Part shown: in pieces, positions 36,060 to 48,900 of the stretch
How the letters are laid out: every line of letters begins with the position of its first letter
Position numbering within the stretch: position 1 is the first letter of the stretch
Assembly: GCF_031755915.1 (NCBI RefSeq)
Contig: NC_083382.1
Span: 6,200,001 to 6,264,000, forward strand
From: Ziziphus jujuba
Taxonomy: Eukaryota > Streptophyta > Magnoliopsida > Rosales > Rhamnaceae
DNA length: 64,000 nucleotides
Direction: 5' to 3'
Position numbers and translations under genes: made by a program
Notes under the pieces: generated by a model
Told to the model about the DNA's origin: nothing
The model's database searches: none
What the model saw: the letters and a program-made list of their open reading frames with translations, nothing else

Positions 36060-37410
36060 AATATCTTCAATAGTATACTTTTTTTTTTTTAAAGATATTG
36101 GTAACAGGCGATGCACAAAAATCATTCCAAATCGTCTGTTCCCCTTTTTCCTTTTCCTTTTTTTTTTTTTTAAATCAACCTGATTTTCTTGAAAACTTCA
36201 AATAATCAGTGAAAATATTTAAGCAATATAAATGAACTGTTTTTTTTTTTTTTTTTTTTTAAATATAGGTAACAGGCGACGCACAGTCTTCTTTATGTGT
36301 CGCCTGTTCTCTTTTTTTTTTTTTTTTGTTCTTTTAATCAATCTAATGTTATTTCAACTTCAAATAACCAGTGAAAATATTAGAGTAACATAACGGAGCT
36401 TTTTTTTTTTTTTTAATATAAGTAACAGGCGACCCATAGTCTCCTTTATGCATCTCCTATTCTTTTTTTTTTTTTGGTTCTTTTAGTCAATCTAATTTTA
36501 TTTCAACTATAAATAACCAGTGAAAATATTAGAGCAATATAACTAAGTTAGTTTTTTTTTTTTTCCTTAAGGTTTTGGTAATAGGCGACCCACATTGTAC
36601 GTCTCCAATTAGTAATAGGTGATGCACATTGTGACTCTCCAGTTACTAATAGGCGACGCACATTGTGGGTCTCCCATTAGTAATAGGCAACGCACATTCT
36701 TTTTTTTTTTTTTTTTTTTTAACAAGCGACGCACAATGAAGATTGTTCTTCGCTTGTTCTCCTTTTTTTTTTTTTTTTTGGATCTGTTAGTCAATCTAAT
36801 TTTATTTCAACTACAAATAACCAGTGAAAATATTATAGTAACATAACTAAGCTGTTTTTTTTTTAAAATTTTGTTTTTATTTTTAAAAATCAGCTCGGTT
36901 ATATTGCTCTGATATTTTCATTTGTTATTTGTAGTTGAAATAAAATTAGATTGATTTAAAAAAAAAAAAAGGGCAACGCACAATGGAGCTTGTGATTCGT
37001 CTGTTACCAAAATATTAAAAAAAAAAAAAAACACCTCAGTTTTGTTGCTCTAATATTTTCATTGGTTATTTGTAGTTGAAATAAAATTAGATTGACTAAA
37101 AGATTCAAAAAAAAAAAAAAAAGAACAAGCGACGAACAATTTTTATTGTGCATTGCTTGTTAACAAAATTAAAAAAAAAAAAAAAACAGCTCAGTTATAT
37201 TGCTCTGATATTTTCACTTGTTATTTGTAGTTGAAGTAAAATTAGATTGATTAAAAAAAAAACAAAAAAAGGCAACGCACAATGGAGCTTGTGATTCGTC
37301 TGTTACCAAAATCTTAAAAAAAAAAAAAATTCTCAGTTTTGTTGCTCTAATATTTTCACTGGTTATTTATAGTTAAAATAAAATTAGATTGACTAAAAGA
37401 ACCAAAAAAA
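36060..37410. repeat. Large tandem and inverted repeat inside the CACTA element
   Basis: Several units of about 150 bp run forward (about 36,160-36,870), each with ATTTCAACT, CAGTGAAAATATTA, a T run and AACAGGCGACGCACA-like text. From about 36,885 to 37,400 the same units recur as reverse complements (TAATATTTTCACTGG, TAGTTGAAATAAAATTAG). The two arms could fold into an imperfect hairpin of about 500-700 bp. Confidence 0.85.
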
Positions 37411-37485
37411 AAAAAAAATTTGAACCCAGGACCTCTTACACTCTGAAGGAAGGAATCACCACACCACCAGGCCAAATGACTTGGA
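37405..37485 (-). repeat. tRNA-like / SINE-like segment in the CACTA element
   Basis: On the minus strand TGGCCTGGTGG is followed about 40 bases later by GGTCCTGGGTTCAAAT and an A/T-rich tail, the spacing of polymerase III A and B boxes in tRNA-derived SINEs. The B box is imperfect and no target duplication was found. Confidence 0.35.
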
Positions 37486-38875
37486 TGTAACAATATAACA
37501 AGAACTAGCTTATATAGTTTTAGACAACTCATTCTTTTAACAAAGAGTCGCCAAATAGATGGAAAGGTGATGCATTTGCAACAACTGCGTCACCTTTTCA
37601 CTCAATCAATTTTTAACTTTTTTGAATTTGAAAGTTGTTTTTAGTAATTTTTTTAATTTTGCAAATATGTTTTTTTTTTTTAATTTGTAGAGGAGCAATC
37701 AACAAAACTAATTAAAGATTAAAAATAATAATAATAAAACATGGACTAGGCGACGCGTTTAATGGAATTGTGTTGCCTGTTCCTTCAATTTTTTTTATTT
37801 TTTTATTTTTTAAGAAAAAGTAATTTAATAGACTTTCAATTTTTCAAAACAAGCAAGCTATCATTGACCATAAATACATAAAAGTTAAGCTCATTTAACA
37901 TACTTATGTAGATAAATTGGTCAATACATGCTTGTTGAATTAGAATTATATTCGGTACCCTATCTCAAATTAGGTCTTGAGATAATTTGTGTCTTGTCTA
38001 TACACATATATGTGAATAATTAAGAAGAGCATTGACAAAACTATTTTCTTTTTTTAGATCAATGGAATTTATGTTCATTGGATTGCTACATGAATATATT
38101 TATAGATGAACAATTAAAAAACTATTTAAAGATTACAAAGAAAATATAAAAATTAGAACAGGCGATGCTTTTTGACCATAATGCGTCGCTTGATCTCATA
38201 ATTCAAGAACAGGCGACCTTTCTTGAAAAGAATGCGTCACCTTCTCTCAATTAAAAAAACAAAAATTTTAAAAGACATGCAAATTTTATAAAGAATAAAG
38301 GTGTACTTGAAAAATAGGAAAATAAACATTAATCATCGATATTTTGCTTCACATTTTTAAGAAATATTTTCAGTTTTTATTTGTAGATGAAAACTAAAAA
38401 ATTAATCAAAGAAAAAAAAATGAAATTGAGAGAAAAGGAGCGTTTTTGTCATTTTTTGAAAATCTTTTGGTGCGTTTTAAAATTTTTATGCGCGCTTTTG
38501 AATTTTTTTTTTTTTTTAAACTATATCAAGTACACTATCTATTAGATATTAGATTTGGAAGCAATCTAAGAAAGACTTTAAGAGTGGAATATTTCGGATT
38601 TTATTTTTCATTTGCCTATGTTGTCGTCGGCAGGGAAGCTGGATTTCTTTGTGTTGCGTGATTTTCTTGGTTTCTTTTTTCTTTGTCTCCATTGTTTAGG
38701 TGAGTTTCTTTTTTCTTTGTAGTTGGTGGAGACATGTGGTGGGTTGGGTTTTTTTTTATTTTTTTATTTTTTAATTTTAACTGCAGGTTAGGTTCGTTGG
38801 GTTTTATTAGTCTTGCTTTGTAGAAATTTTGTTTGTGATATTGCTTATCATTGTTTTGTTAAGTTCAACAAGTAT

Positions 38876-39096
38876 TTTATGTTGAAGATCAACTTGATTC
38901 GAGATGGTCTGTTGTTTTAACTTCACCACAACATCATACTTTTGTTAAAGAAGATGTTCTTGGAGATATTATGATGGCTCACAATCCATTTGTCATATAG
39001 TTGCCAAGTATCGATGAAAATGATAATGAGGATGAATGTGAGAGTGACTATGTTTGTAATGACTGTAAGGGGATATGGATAAACAATATCTTCTAA
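38876..39096 (+). pseudogene. TNP2-like CACTA transposase C-terminal relic
   Basis: The plus strand reads QQVFYVEDQLDSRWSVVL, then SPQHHTF, an in-frame stop, and an acidic segment ENDNEDECESD. A QVFYV-D-...W-VVL block near the C-terminus is typical of plant TNP2-family transposases (family knowledge). The rest of the transposase is not recognisable. Its position inside the element with CACTA ends supports the call. Confidence 0.65.
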
Positions 39097-40425
39097 ATAA
39101 ATTGGTTTGTATATTTATTAACTTATATTTTAAGTAATATTTTTAACATTTATTATTATTCATTTAATTATTTTTTTGATCTGCTTCATTATGTGTTTTC
39201 CACTTTTAATTAGGAGAAATGCACCTCGCCAAATCTTAAGAACGGTGGTAATATTCTTTAAATTTTCATTTACTAAATTACAAATTTAATAATGATTAAT
39301 ATTTTATTTATTTTGCATAAGTGTTAATAACTTTTTTAATTTTTCCATATGCAGTATGAGGGTATAATATCGTCAACAAGAAGACGTCAACTTTTATCTC
39401 AATGAGTATGCATTCATGGAAGTTTAATTAATATTAAATTTGTTATGAAAAAGTACAATAGTTTACAAATTATGTCAAAATATGTCAATAAGTTAATATT
39501 TAATTTATTTGATAATTAATTTGTCATGAAAAAATATGTATTTTAATTATTATGTATGAAGCTAGTTTTAGTTTTTTTATATTTTAATTATTTTTATATT
39601 TTTACTATTTTAATAATATTCACAAAATTAAAAATTAAAAAATGAATGGGCGACGCATCAACAAGAAACAAGGTCGCCTAACATATTTGGCAACCTTTAC
39701 TTGCCTATCTTTAGCGACTAACAAATCTACCAATGCTTAAAACAGAGTTGCTAATATCATTTTTAGGGACTTTTCTAAAGATGAACAAAGAGTTGCTATA
39801 AGTAATGAAAACTACGTCGCTAAAATCCTCCATGGTCGCTAAAAAGGCGACTTTACAGATACAATTGCTAGAAAGTTTATCGCTATAATTGGATCGAAAT
39901 AATGAGTTGCTAAAAGTTTATATGCATCGCTAAAAACTCATATATAGGTGACTTATATAATGCATCACTAAAATAAATAAGTGTCGCAAAAAGCCCAAAT
40001 AAGGAGACTCTCATAAAGAGTCGCTAAAAGTCGATCTATGTCGCTAAAAACTCTAATTCGGTGACTTAAATAGTGCATCGCTAAAAGTGTATATTGTCGC
40101 TAAAAATGGAAATATAGTCGACTTTGATAATGAATCGCTAAAAGTTGAAGGTTGTCACTAAAAACTTTAATATCGGTGACTCATGTAATGCGTTGCTAAA
40201 AGTAACATATGTCACTAAAAATTGACGTATAGGCGACTCTCATAATGAATCGCTAAATGTCTATTTAAGTCGCTAAAAACTCAAGAATAGGCAACTCTGA
40301 TAATGGGTCGTTAAATGTCTTTGCATTTCACAACAGGATGTTAGGCTACTCATTGGAATGCGTCATTGTTTATTTTTTGCGACGCATTTATTTCGTCATT
40401 TATCAATTCGATTCTAGTAGTGATC

Positions 40426-40731
40426 ATACTCATATATCAACTCACTTCTTTGAGTTTTGCAATTTTTCCTTTCCTTTCTTTTTAATTTTATTGGTTGCCT
40501 TATCATGGCTTCTATATACTCTGTGGATATTGACATATAATTATATATTATAATGATATCATGGTGTGGCATTTTCCGAATTGGTAATTTATGCAAGAAC
40601 CTAAGGAAAATTTGGTGCTCTGTTTTCCCCTTTTCTATCTCCAATCAATAAGCGTCGGATTTGGAAATTATGGTGAATAACATAGTTCAAAATCAATGAG
40701 GAAGCAACGACTTAAAATTCTATTGAGATAA

Positions 40732-40762
<31 letters not shown>

Positions 40763-41078
40763 AAATATATAATGTTAATTGATTACTTAAAAGTCAAATA
40801 AATATATATATGAAAAAGATTATCAAAAGTTTGATATATAATTTGTCCAAAAAAAGTTATATATATATATATATATATATCAAAATTAAAATTAAATATA
40901 AATTCAAATTAAATATGCAATACAAACATACAATATTTATCATCTATTCCATTATAATATCAAATATTTTATTTTCATGATAAATAAGTGACTTAAAAGG
41001 ATAAAAATTAAATTTAGAGGGTAAAATATTAATATATTTAAAAGTTTTTAATTTTTTTTGGGGCAAGTATAATTTTTA
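40426..41078. other. AT-rich intergenic DNA
   Basis: The stretch 40,590-40,690 resembles 34,590-34,690, so related sequence lies to both sides of the CACTA element. No gene seen. (TA)n tracts at 40,736-40,757 and 40,857-40,881. Confidence 0.4.
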
Positions 41079-41399
41079 GGTTTTTTTGAAAAATAACCCT
41101 CTTATACATCATTTTTTGAAGAATACTAAAAAAGATTTTGTTAAAAAAAATTAGCCAACTTTTAAGACATCGAGACTAAAATACCTTCTATTACTATATA
41201 TATATATATATATTTTATCTTCTTTCTCTACCAAAACGCTATTTTCTTGTTATTGGTTTTTTTCTCTACTTTCCCTTTCCCTTTCCTTTATGAAATACAG
41301 CAAGGGCTTTGAACACACTGGGGTTTTCCCTTTATGAAACACAGCAAGGGCTTCGAACATACTGGGGCTTTTCCTTTCCCTTTCAAAACACACCATTCA

Positions 41400-42048
41400 A
41401 ACATAGCTAGGCTTTCCCTTTCTCTTTCGAAACAGACCATTCGACCCTGTTCACATTTCCTTTCCTCTGACTCGTTATTGAGGTTGAAAAAGGAACCTCT
41501 GCTTTCACAAGTCCAAACTATGAAGCTGAGGACCCAAAAATCTTCCTCCTTTCTCTTTGTTTATGCTGCACAGTCCAAGTTCTTCAAAGGTTAGCTTTGC
41601 TCCCTTTTTCTTTTACGTCTTTGTAATGGGTTTGACATGCTCAGTTAATGTTGTTTCTTATTTGGGTTTTTATTTTTATTTTAGTTATTTTTCCTTTGAT
41701 AATGTGGGCGATGAGTCAAGAAAGTGAGCAAGGGCAGCTGTTATTACTGATGGGTGACAGTGGCACCATTTGTAGTAGCAGCAAGTTAAACGGCTGCATT
41801 GTAGTTGATTGCTACTGCGACTTTGAAGAAGACAGCTAAGGTAGCTGCCCCTGGAAATGGAGGGGAGATAATGATGATGGTGATGAACCCAACATCGTAG
41901 AAGCCAAACCAAACCCAACCAACTAGAATATTAGGACATCAAATCTCATTTGATCTATTTCTCTTATCAAAAATCTTTCTCTGCCTGCTAAACCTACAAA
42001 CTACACCCAACCCAATGGTGCTATCGTTGAGCTCCGAGCCTTCTTTAG

Positions 42049-42088
<40 letters not shown>

Positions 42089-42263
42089 GTATAATTATAT
42101 ATGTTTTAACCAAAATCCTCATTCTCCCAATGGCCTAAGGCTCTTTATCTCTCTCTTATGTGTCGTCCTTTCTCAGCTTACCTGACCTGACCACCAGCCA
42201 TCACTCGCCCACTTAACACTCTCTTTCCCTCTCTTTCGCTGTTGTTTATTATTAGATTTCATT
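41400..42263 (+). other. MULE-1 left interior, pyrimidine-rich, no gene called
   Basis: Leader-like pyrimidine-rich DNA with CTCTCT and (TA)n tracts (42,048-42,089). A short frame starting ATGAAGCTGAGGACCC at 41,520 ends at a possible donor, CAAAGG/TTAG, that lacks GT, so it is not supported. It may be the 5' part of a captured transcript. Confidence 0.3.
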
Positions 42264-42268
42264 GTTAT

Positions 42269-42870
42269 TGTTGGTTATGTGATTCAAAGAAGTCAACTCT
42301 TGAGTTATTTTTTTGCTGCATAGTTGCTGTCATCGAAACTACGTCCTTTCAACCTTATATCATTAAACAAAACTATGAGTTTTGGCTTGGTGGTTTAAAG
42401 AGAATCTGGTAGTCACATAAAGGCTTTCCAAGAGTCCTAACGGCAATAGAGATATGCAGCAACAGTTCTAAAGCAGCAACGGTTCTGCAGCAACTGGTTT
42501 TTTTGATAAAAGGAAGATTCTTTTTGGTGTAAAATTATGATTCTTTTTGGTGTAAAATTATCTAAGTTCTCTTTCTCTTTCTCTTTCTCTTTAGGCTTTT
42601 CTCTTTAAAATTCTCTTAGGTGAGAGTTGTGAGGTGAGAAAGGTTGTAAAAGGGGATTTTAGGTCTGGTATATGGGTTTTAGGTGGAGCTTCTAAAACAA
42701 AGAAAGGAACTATATAAGCTGTAAAACACATTCAGTTATAGTGCATTGAACTCCTTGTGGAGCTCCGAGGACATAGATTCAATCTTGAATCGAACCTCAT
42801 AAATTTTGTGCGTTTTTTGGTTTATTTTATTAGCTTATTTCTTGAATGTTAGTGTGCTGAAATTGTAACA
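42269..42870 (+). repeat. Copia 5' LTR
   Basis: 602 bp, TGTTGG...GTAACA. A TATATAAG box lies at 42,711-42,718. It is longer than the 3' copy mainly because a block of about 28 bp (TTCTTTTTGGTGTAAAATTA) is duplicated. Confidence 0.93.
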
Positions 42871-42871
42871 G

Positions 42872-42883
42872 TGGTATCAGAGC
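42872..42883 (+). other. Copia primer-binding site
   Basis: TGGTATCAGAGC, complementary to the 3' end of plant initiator methionine tRNA, one base after the 5' LTR. Confidence 0.9.
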
Positions 42884-42963
42884 ATTTTTTTAATACATTC
42901 AAGGATTAGAGGAATTAACTCCTGCCTGCAACGTGTTTGACAAAATTCCCAAGAAGCAACATT

Positions 42964-45900
42964 ATGCGTTCAAAGGTTGAACTTGAAGTAGTCAATGGCA
43001 AAAGAGATTTTCTTCTCTGGAGGCAAAAGATGAAGGCTATTCTAGTCCAGTAGAGAGTTGCAAAAGCACTGGACAATTCTTTCCCTCCAGAATTGACTGA
43101 ATCAAAGAAGAAGGATATGGATGAGATAGCTTATAGCACCATAATCCTCCATCTTGCAGATAGTGTTCTAAGAAAGGTAAATGATTCAGATACTACCTTT
43201 GCTTTTTGGAAAAAATTAGAACAATTGTATTCTGTGAAATCTCTTCCTAACAAAATATATCTTCTAGAAAAAAATTTTGGATTTAAGATGAATCCTTCTA
43301 AGGATCTAGATGAAAATCTAGATGAGTTTAATAGGTTATGCTTGGATTTAGTAAAATTTAATAAGAAGTTTTCAGATGAGCACCAAGCTATGATTTTGCT
43401 AAATCCAATTTCTGAAAGTTACAAGGAAATAAAGAATGTAATTAAATATGGGAGAGAGGTTCCAACTACTGAAATTGTAATAAGTTCTTTAAGATCCAAG
43501 GAATTAGAGATGAAAATTGAAAAACAAGAAAATATATGCAACACCCCGTCCCGAAGTACACTGGAAATTTCTCAAATTTGACTAAGGTTGACCGGGTTTG
43601 ACCGTCGTTGACCGAGAAAGGATTAAATGTTGACTTTTTACTCCTAATGGAATTTCACATTGACCGAGGTACCGTTAAAAAGTACACGTTGTCACGAGTT
43701 CATAGACTAGTAGCACGTTAAAAACGGAGCTACGTTTTGAAAGTTATGAGCAAAACAAGTTGAGGTCCAAACTGTCCAAGGGGTGCCCGAGTTAACTTTT
43801 TGTTCATGCAAAGTTGAGCTTTGACTCATGCATGGTTGCGAAGTACTCTTTGTTATGAGTTCATAGACTAGCGGTACGTCCGATTTGGACATGTGGTTTG
43901 AAAGTTATGGATAAGCAAAGTTTTTCGAATACCGTAATATCTTAATATATTTTTACTTGAGTGAACAGTGTGTACCATATGTCATATTTTCAGCCAATCC
44001 CGTGAGTGAACAGTGTCATCCACGGGTGGCTTTTATTTTCGCCAAAACACGTGAGCCATGGGGAAGAAAGAGAAAGAGGAGAGGAGAGAGAGAGAGAGAG
44101 AGGGGGAGAGAAGCCACCACCACCGGCCACCACTATTGACCGCCATTCGATCACTTTTAGGCCACATGCGCCACCCTAGCTTGAAACCCACCTGAAAACC
44201 GACCGGCCAGTCAAAAATCACTGCCAGATCGCCGGCAACGCGCCTGGATCGGGGTATTTTTCGGCGAGTGGTCGATTTCCTTCTCTCACCGATATCTCCC
44301 AAACTAGACCTCTGTTTGCCTCACCGCCGGTCTCGTTGAGTTACCCATCACCAGATCTACCACTTCACCAAGTTTCACAGCCAGTGGCCACCGGACGTGC
44401 CGTCGGCGATGGCGGATTTTGGTGACCACGGCGGCTCACTGGAAAACCCAATTCCGGTGAGTTTCCAATCACCCCACCTATCCTTCCCCACTAATTCGAC
44501 CTCCCTAAACCCAAATCCGAGATCACTTTCCTCCAATTCATGACGGATTGAGAGAATCGAGGACTTGAATTTCGAGAGCTTTCCGACGAGATCCCGGCCA
44601 CCACGTGTCCGATCTCCGGGAGGTAAGCCTCAATCCGCGATCCTTGTTCCATAAGCTTTGTTTCGGTATATTACTCACAAATTTTGGTTAACGTTTGTGT
44701 TATTATTTATCCAAATAAAATATTAATTTATTTGAGTTATGTAATATTGTTGTTCTAGGAGCACATGTACATCGTGGAATTGATCCCATGGAGGATCTTG
44801 GGTTAATTGCTTGCTCGAGGTGAGTGACCCACCTTCAAAATTATTTTGGGTTGGTAAATTGTATATATTTTATATTGATTATATATTTGGAAATTTTATT
44901 TCATGTGTTAATTGTTTAGTAAATTTCTAATTGAAATTTTATGCCAAAATTGAAGGAAATTAAATTATTTGTGTATTATAAATATTTTGGGTTTTAAGAA
45001 TTTTCTTAAATTTGAGGTTTAATTTAATAATTATTGGATTTTGTTATTGGAATATTTTATAATTAGATATTTGAAAAATATGTTTTATGTATTTGATATT
45101 AAGAGAATTTCCATCTAAATTATATTGCCAATGCATGTTGTTTTAATATATGTTTGGGCGCCAAAAATATATTTAGGAATTAAAAGAAATTGTGATTTCA
45201 ATTTCCTTTTATAATTGTTATGTTTATCATGTGATTTAATTATATTTTGAAGTTTGAGGAATTGAAGGAATATTTATTTTAAATTATTATTGATTTCATT
45301 GATGGATTTGAAATTGATGGAATTTATATCGATAGATTTACGGTGGAGATATTAAAGAAAAAATGTGGGATTGTGAATTTGAAAAATGGTATAATTCCCA
45401 CGGTGAATTTTGGAAAAACTTGGCATTTTAATAAATTTGATAATTGATTTCAGACGTACTCATACAGTACCGGTATTCTGTACTGTGTATGTGGATGAGC
45501 GCGCAAGTTATAATGTCTCCTGTGAGTTGTCATCGGACTGAGGGCAGGCAAGTTTGATATTGACCATAAGCCGCCCCCCTCCATGGCCGGGATGACGGTT
45601 TAAGCAGCGGTGTTGTCGGGACGCCGAAACGACCGTATACAAGTTTCTCTCTTTAACCTCCCGCGCGGATGGTGCTCGGAACGATGGGTATCGTAAAGCA
45701 TCACTGGTATATAGTGTGGTGCATCAAGTATTATTTTTCAGATATAAATTTCAAATCCTAAAGTTTTAAAGTCGTATTTGAATTAAATGTATTTAACTTG
45801 TTTTATCATCTATTTACAATTAGTATTTTCTAAAATGTATTTATTCATATTTTATGTCACTTATTTTAAATTAATATTTTTAAAATGCTTCTTGCCATAA

Positions 45901-48900
45901 TTTATTTCACTTATTTTAAATTAATATTAATATTTTATGTCACTGATTGAATATTTCAAAATGAATTTTATAATATATTTTTACCACTTATTTTACATGA
46001 TTGTTTGTAATTATTTAAATTATATTTTTGACACTATTTATTTTGATTTATTAAATCAAATTTTATGAATTATATATTGAATTTCACTTTTATGTTATAT
46101 TCTTTAATGCAAGTATTCTAAATTTATTTTATTATATTTTATTCATATTTGGATTATTTAATGACTTATTTAATTAATTATTCCTTGATTTTTGGAGTAC
46201 AATTATTGGGTTTTGTGAAAATATTTTAAAAGAGGAACTTTTCTAACTGAGTGAATTGTGAGAATTTTGAGTGCAAGTGTTATTTTTTAATAATATAATA
46301 ATAATAATTATTATTATTATTATTATCGTTATTGATTAGTAGATCGGGTCACTCATTGAGATGATTAGTATCTCATGTTTTTAAATTCCGTTCCCTTAGG
46401 TTCAAGTTAATAGACGTTGATCGTCCGGGGTGAGCCCGACGTCTCAGTTCATTGCCGAAAGTCCAAGAGAAGTTTTTCCTCCCTTTTTCCTCTTCATCTT
46501 GTATTGCTTCTTTATTTATCATTGTATTAAATTCATATTTATTTGTATAACGCTCTGTATACGGATTAGATAGATATTTGTTTAATTGCTTACTGATTCC
46601 CTGTTATTATTTTGGAGTGCTATAAATTTGTGGAAACAAATTGTAGTAAGGTGGGAGGAATAAGGTGGTGTTTATTGGAGTATGTTTTATGTGCACGGAA
46701 TTTTGTGGTAAGTCCTACCCTTAAGGGAGATGCTGCCGGATTTTCTGTTGGAAGGTTCGGTGGTGTTTCACTGGGATCAGGGCTTGTCTAGGATTCCGGT
46801 GAGAAATTTTAAATGGGTCCTGACAATATACATGGAGAAGGACTTAGTACTAGAGGCAGAAAAGGTAGTAGAGATTCTGGAAAGTATAATAATAATTGGA
46901 GAAGCAAATCTAAAGGGAAGAGCAGATCTAAGTCTAGAACAGGAGGAAAAAGATGCTTCTATTGTCAAAAAGAAGGCCATTTTATCAAAGCTTGTTACAA
47001 AAGGAAGAACAAAGAAATTAGAGAAAATAGAGAAAGATTTGAGGAAGATGGAGATGCTGCTCTAGCCAGCAATGAGAGTGAAATTGGTGATGTTCTTGTT
47101 GTATCAACTGATCAAGCAAGTTAAGAATGGATACTAGACTCAGACTGCACTTTTTACATGCGTCCAAGAGAGGATTGGTTCAGGAACTACAAAAGGATTA
47201 GTGGTGGACAGGTTCTATTGGGAAATAATATGGCTTGCAATGTGGTTGGGATAGGCAATATCTCAATCAAAATGGCAGATGGAGTGGTTAGAATATTGAG
47301 CAATGTGAGGCATATACCAGATTTACAAAGAAATTTGATTTTTGTTGGGGTATTGGATGAAGCTGGATACTCTTGCAAATCTGAAAATGGACAAATGAAG
47401 ATTTCAAAGGGAGCTTTGACAGTTATGAAAGGTATCAAGAGGAATGGACTATATGTTATTCAAGGGCAAACAACAATAGGCTCTATTGCAGTTGCAAGTT
47501 CAGAAAATCATGATGAAACACAACTATGGCATAGAAGATTGGGGCACATTAGTGAAAAGGGGCTTCAAGTACTGAACAAACAAGGTTTCTTTGGAACAAA
47601 TAAGATCAGTAAAGTAGAGTTCTGTGAGTATTGCATTTTGGGGAAGCAACACAAGTTGAGTTTCAAGCTAGGCTCACACAAATCAACCTCAATCTTGGAT
47701 TATGCACATGCAGATTTGTGGGGACTTTCAACAACACTAACTCATGGAGGTAATAGGTATTTTTTATCTATTGTTGATGATTTCTCTAAAAAGGTTTAGG
47801 TTTTTCTTTTAAAGCATAAAAATGAAGCTTTTACAAAATTTAGAATTTGGCATGCTTTAGTACAAAACCAAACCAGCAAGAAACTCAAAGTTTTAAGAAC
47901 TGATAATGGTCTTGAGTTTTGCAATTATGAATTTGATAATTTTTGTAGAGAAAATGGTATCTTGAGACACAAAACAGTTCCATATTCCCCTCAACAAAAT
48001 GGTATTCCTGAGAGGATGAATACAACCTTATTAGAAAATGTTAGATGTATGCTCACTAGTTCTGGTTTACTAAAGCTTTTTTAGGGTGAGGCTATTATGA
48101 CAGCAGCATATTTAGTTAATAGATGCCCTTCAACAGCTATTGAGTTGAAAACTCCAGAAGAAAAGTGGAGTGGTCACCCTGCAGACTATACAAAGCTGAA
48201 AGTTTTTGGATGTGCAGCTTATGTACATCATAATGATGGAAAACTTGAGCCTAGATCTTTGAAATGTGTTTTTCTAGGCTATTCCGAAGGAGTTAAAGGA
48301 TATAGACTATAGGTTAGAGACTCAAAAAGCTATAAAACAATTATTAGTAGAGATGTTTTGTTTAATGAAGATATAATGCTTTGTTTGAATGACCAAGTTT
48401 TAGATTTTAGTAAAACAACAACTAGAAATACAGTATAGTTTGAGGTGGAGCTTTATAACCAGCCAAGAAGTAAAGAAACTCAACAGCAAGTAGGTGAAAC
48501 AGGTGAATTTCAACAAGTACAACCATTGGAAGAAGTAGATGTATCTCAAGGGGAGACAACACCTCAACAAAATCAAAGATCTGTCATCTCACAGCAGTAT
48601 AATCCACTACACCATTACCAACTTGCCAGAGATAGAGAACGAAGGGTGATAAGAACCCTAACCAAATTTAATCCTTCTGATTATAATATGTTTGCTTTGG
48701 TTTCATATTAGGATCTTTCAGAAAATGAACCATAATCATATACTGAGGCAATAAAAGGTAAACAAGCTAAGCAGTGGTAAAATGCTTTGTTAGAGGAGTT
48801 AGAATCTCTACATAAAAATTAGACATGGATTTTAGTTCCCAAACCAAAAGGTTAGAAGCTGGTTGATTGCAAATGGATATTCAAGGTAAAAGAAGGTATG

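Larger units (their letters stand above)
35678..40425. mobile_element. CACTA (En/Spm) DNA transposon, degenerate
   Basis: The left end at 35,681 is CACTATGCAAAAATTGATA. The right end at 40,422 is the reverse complement of CACTACTAGAATCGAATTGA, so the two termini share CACTA and ATTGATA. A 3-bp target duplication, ATC, is present on both sides (35,678-35,680 and 40,423-40,425), as expected for CACTA elements. Subterminal regions are packed with short repeats of the type GTCGCTAAAA and GCGACGCA, in direct and inverted orientation, best seen at 39,640-40,400. Length is 4742 bp. A TNP2-like relic lies at 38,876-39,096. No intact transposase frame remains, so it is non-autonomous. Confidence 0.88.

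Noticed and set aside
37405..37485. Possible intact tRNA gene
   Set aside because: A and B box-like text is present, but no cloverleaf could be formed and the B box is incomplete; listed only as SINE-like.
39640..40400. Regularly spaced short repeats resembling a CRISPR array
   Set aside because: The genome is plant, and the repeats are variable, in both orientations and inside a CACTA element, where they fit subterminal transposase sites.
41334..41594. 86-codon plus-strand frame in MULE-1
   Set aside because: Pyrimidine-rich leader-like sequence and no proper donor after it.
44033..44302. 89-codon minus-strand frame
   Set aside because: Lies within the solo LTR and includes the (GA)n tract; chance frame in the GC-richer part of the LTR.
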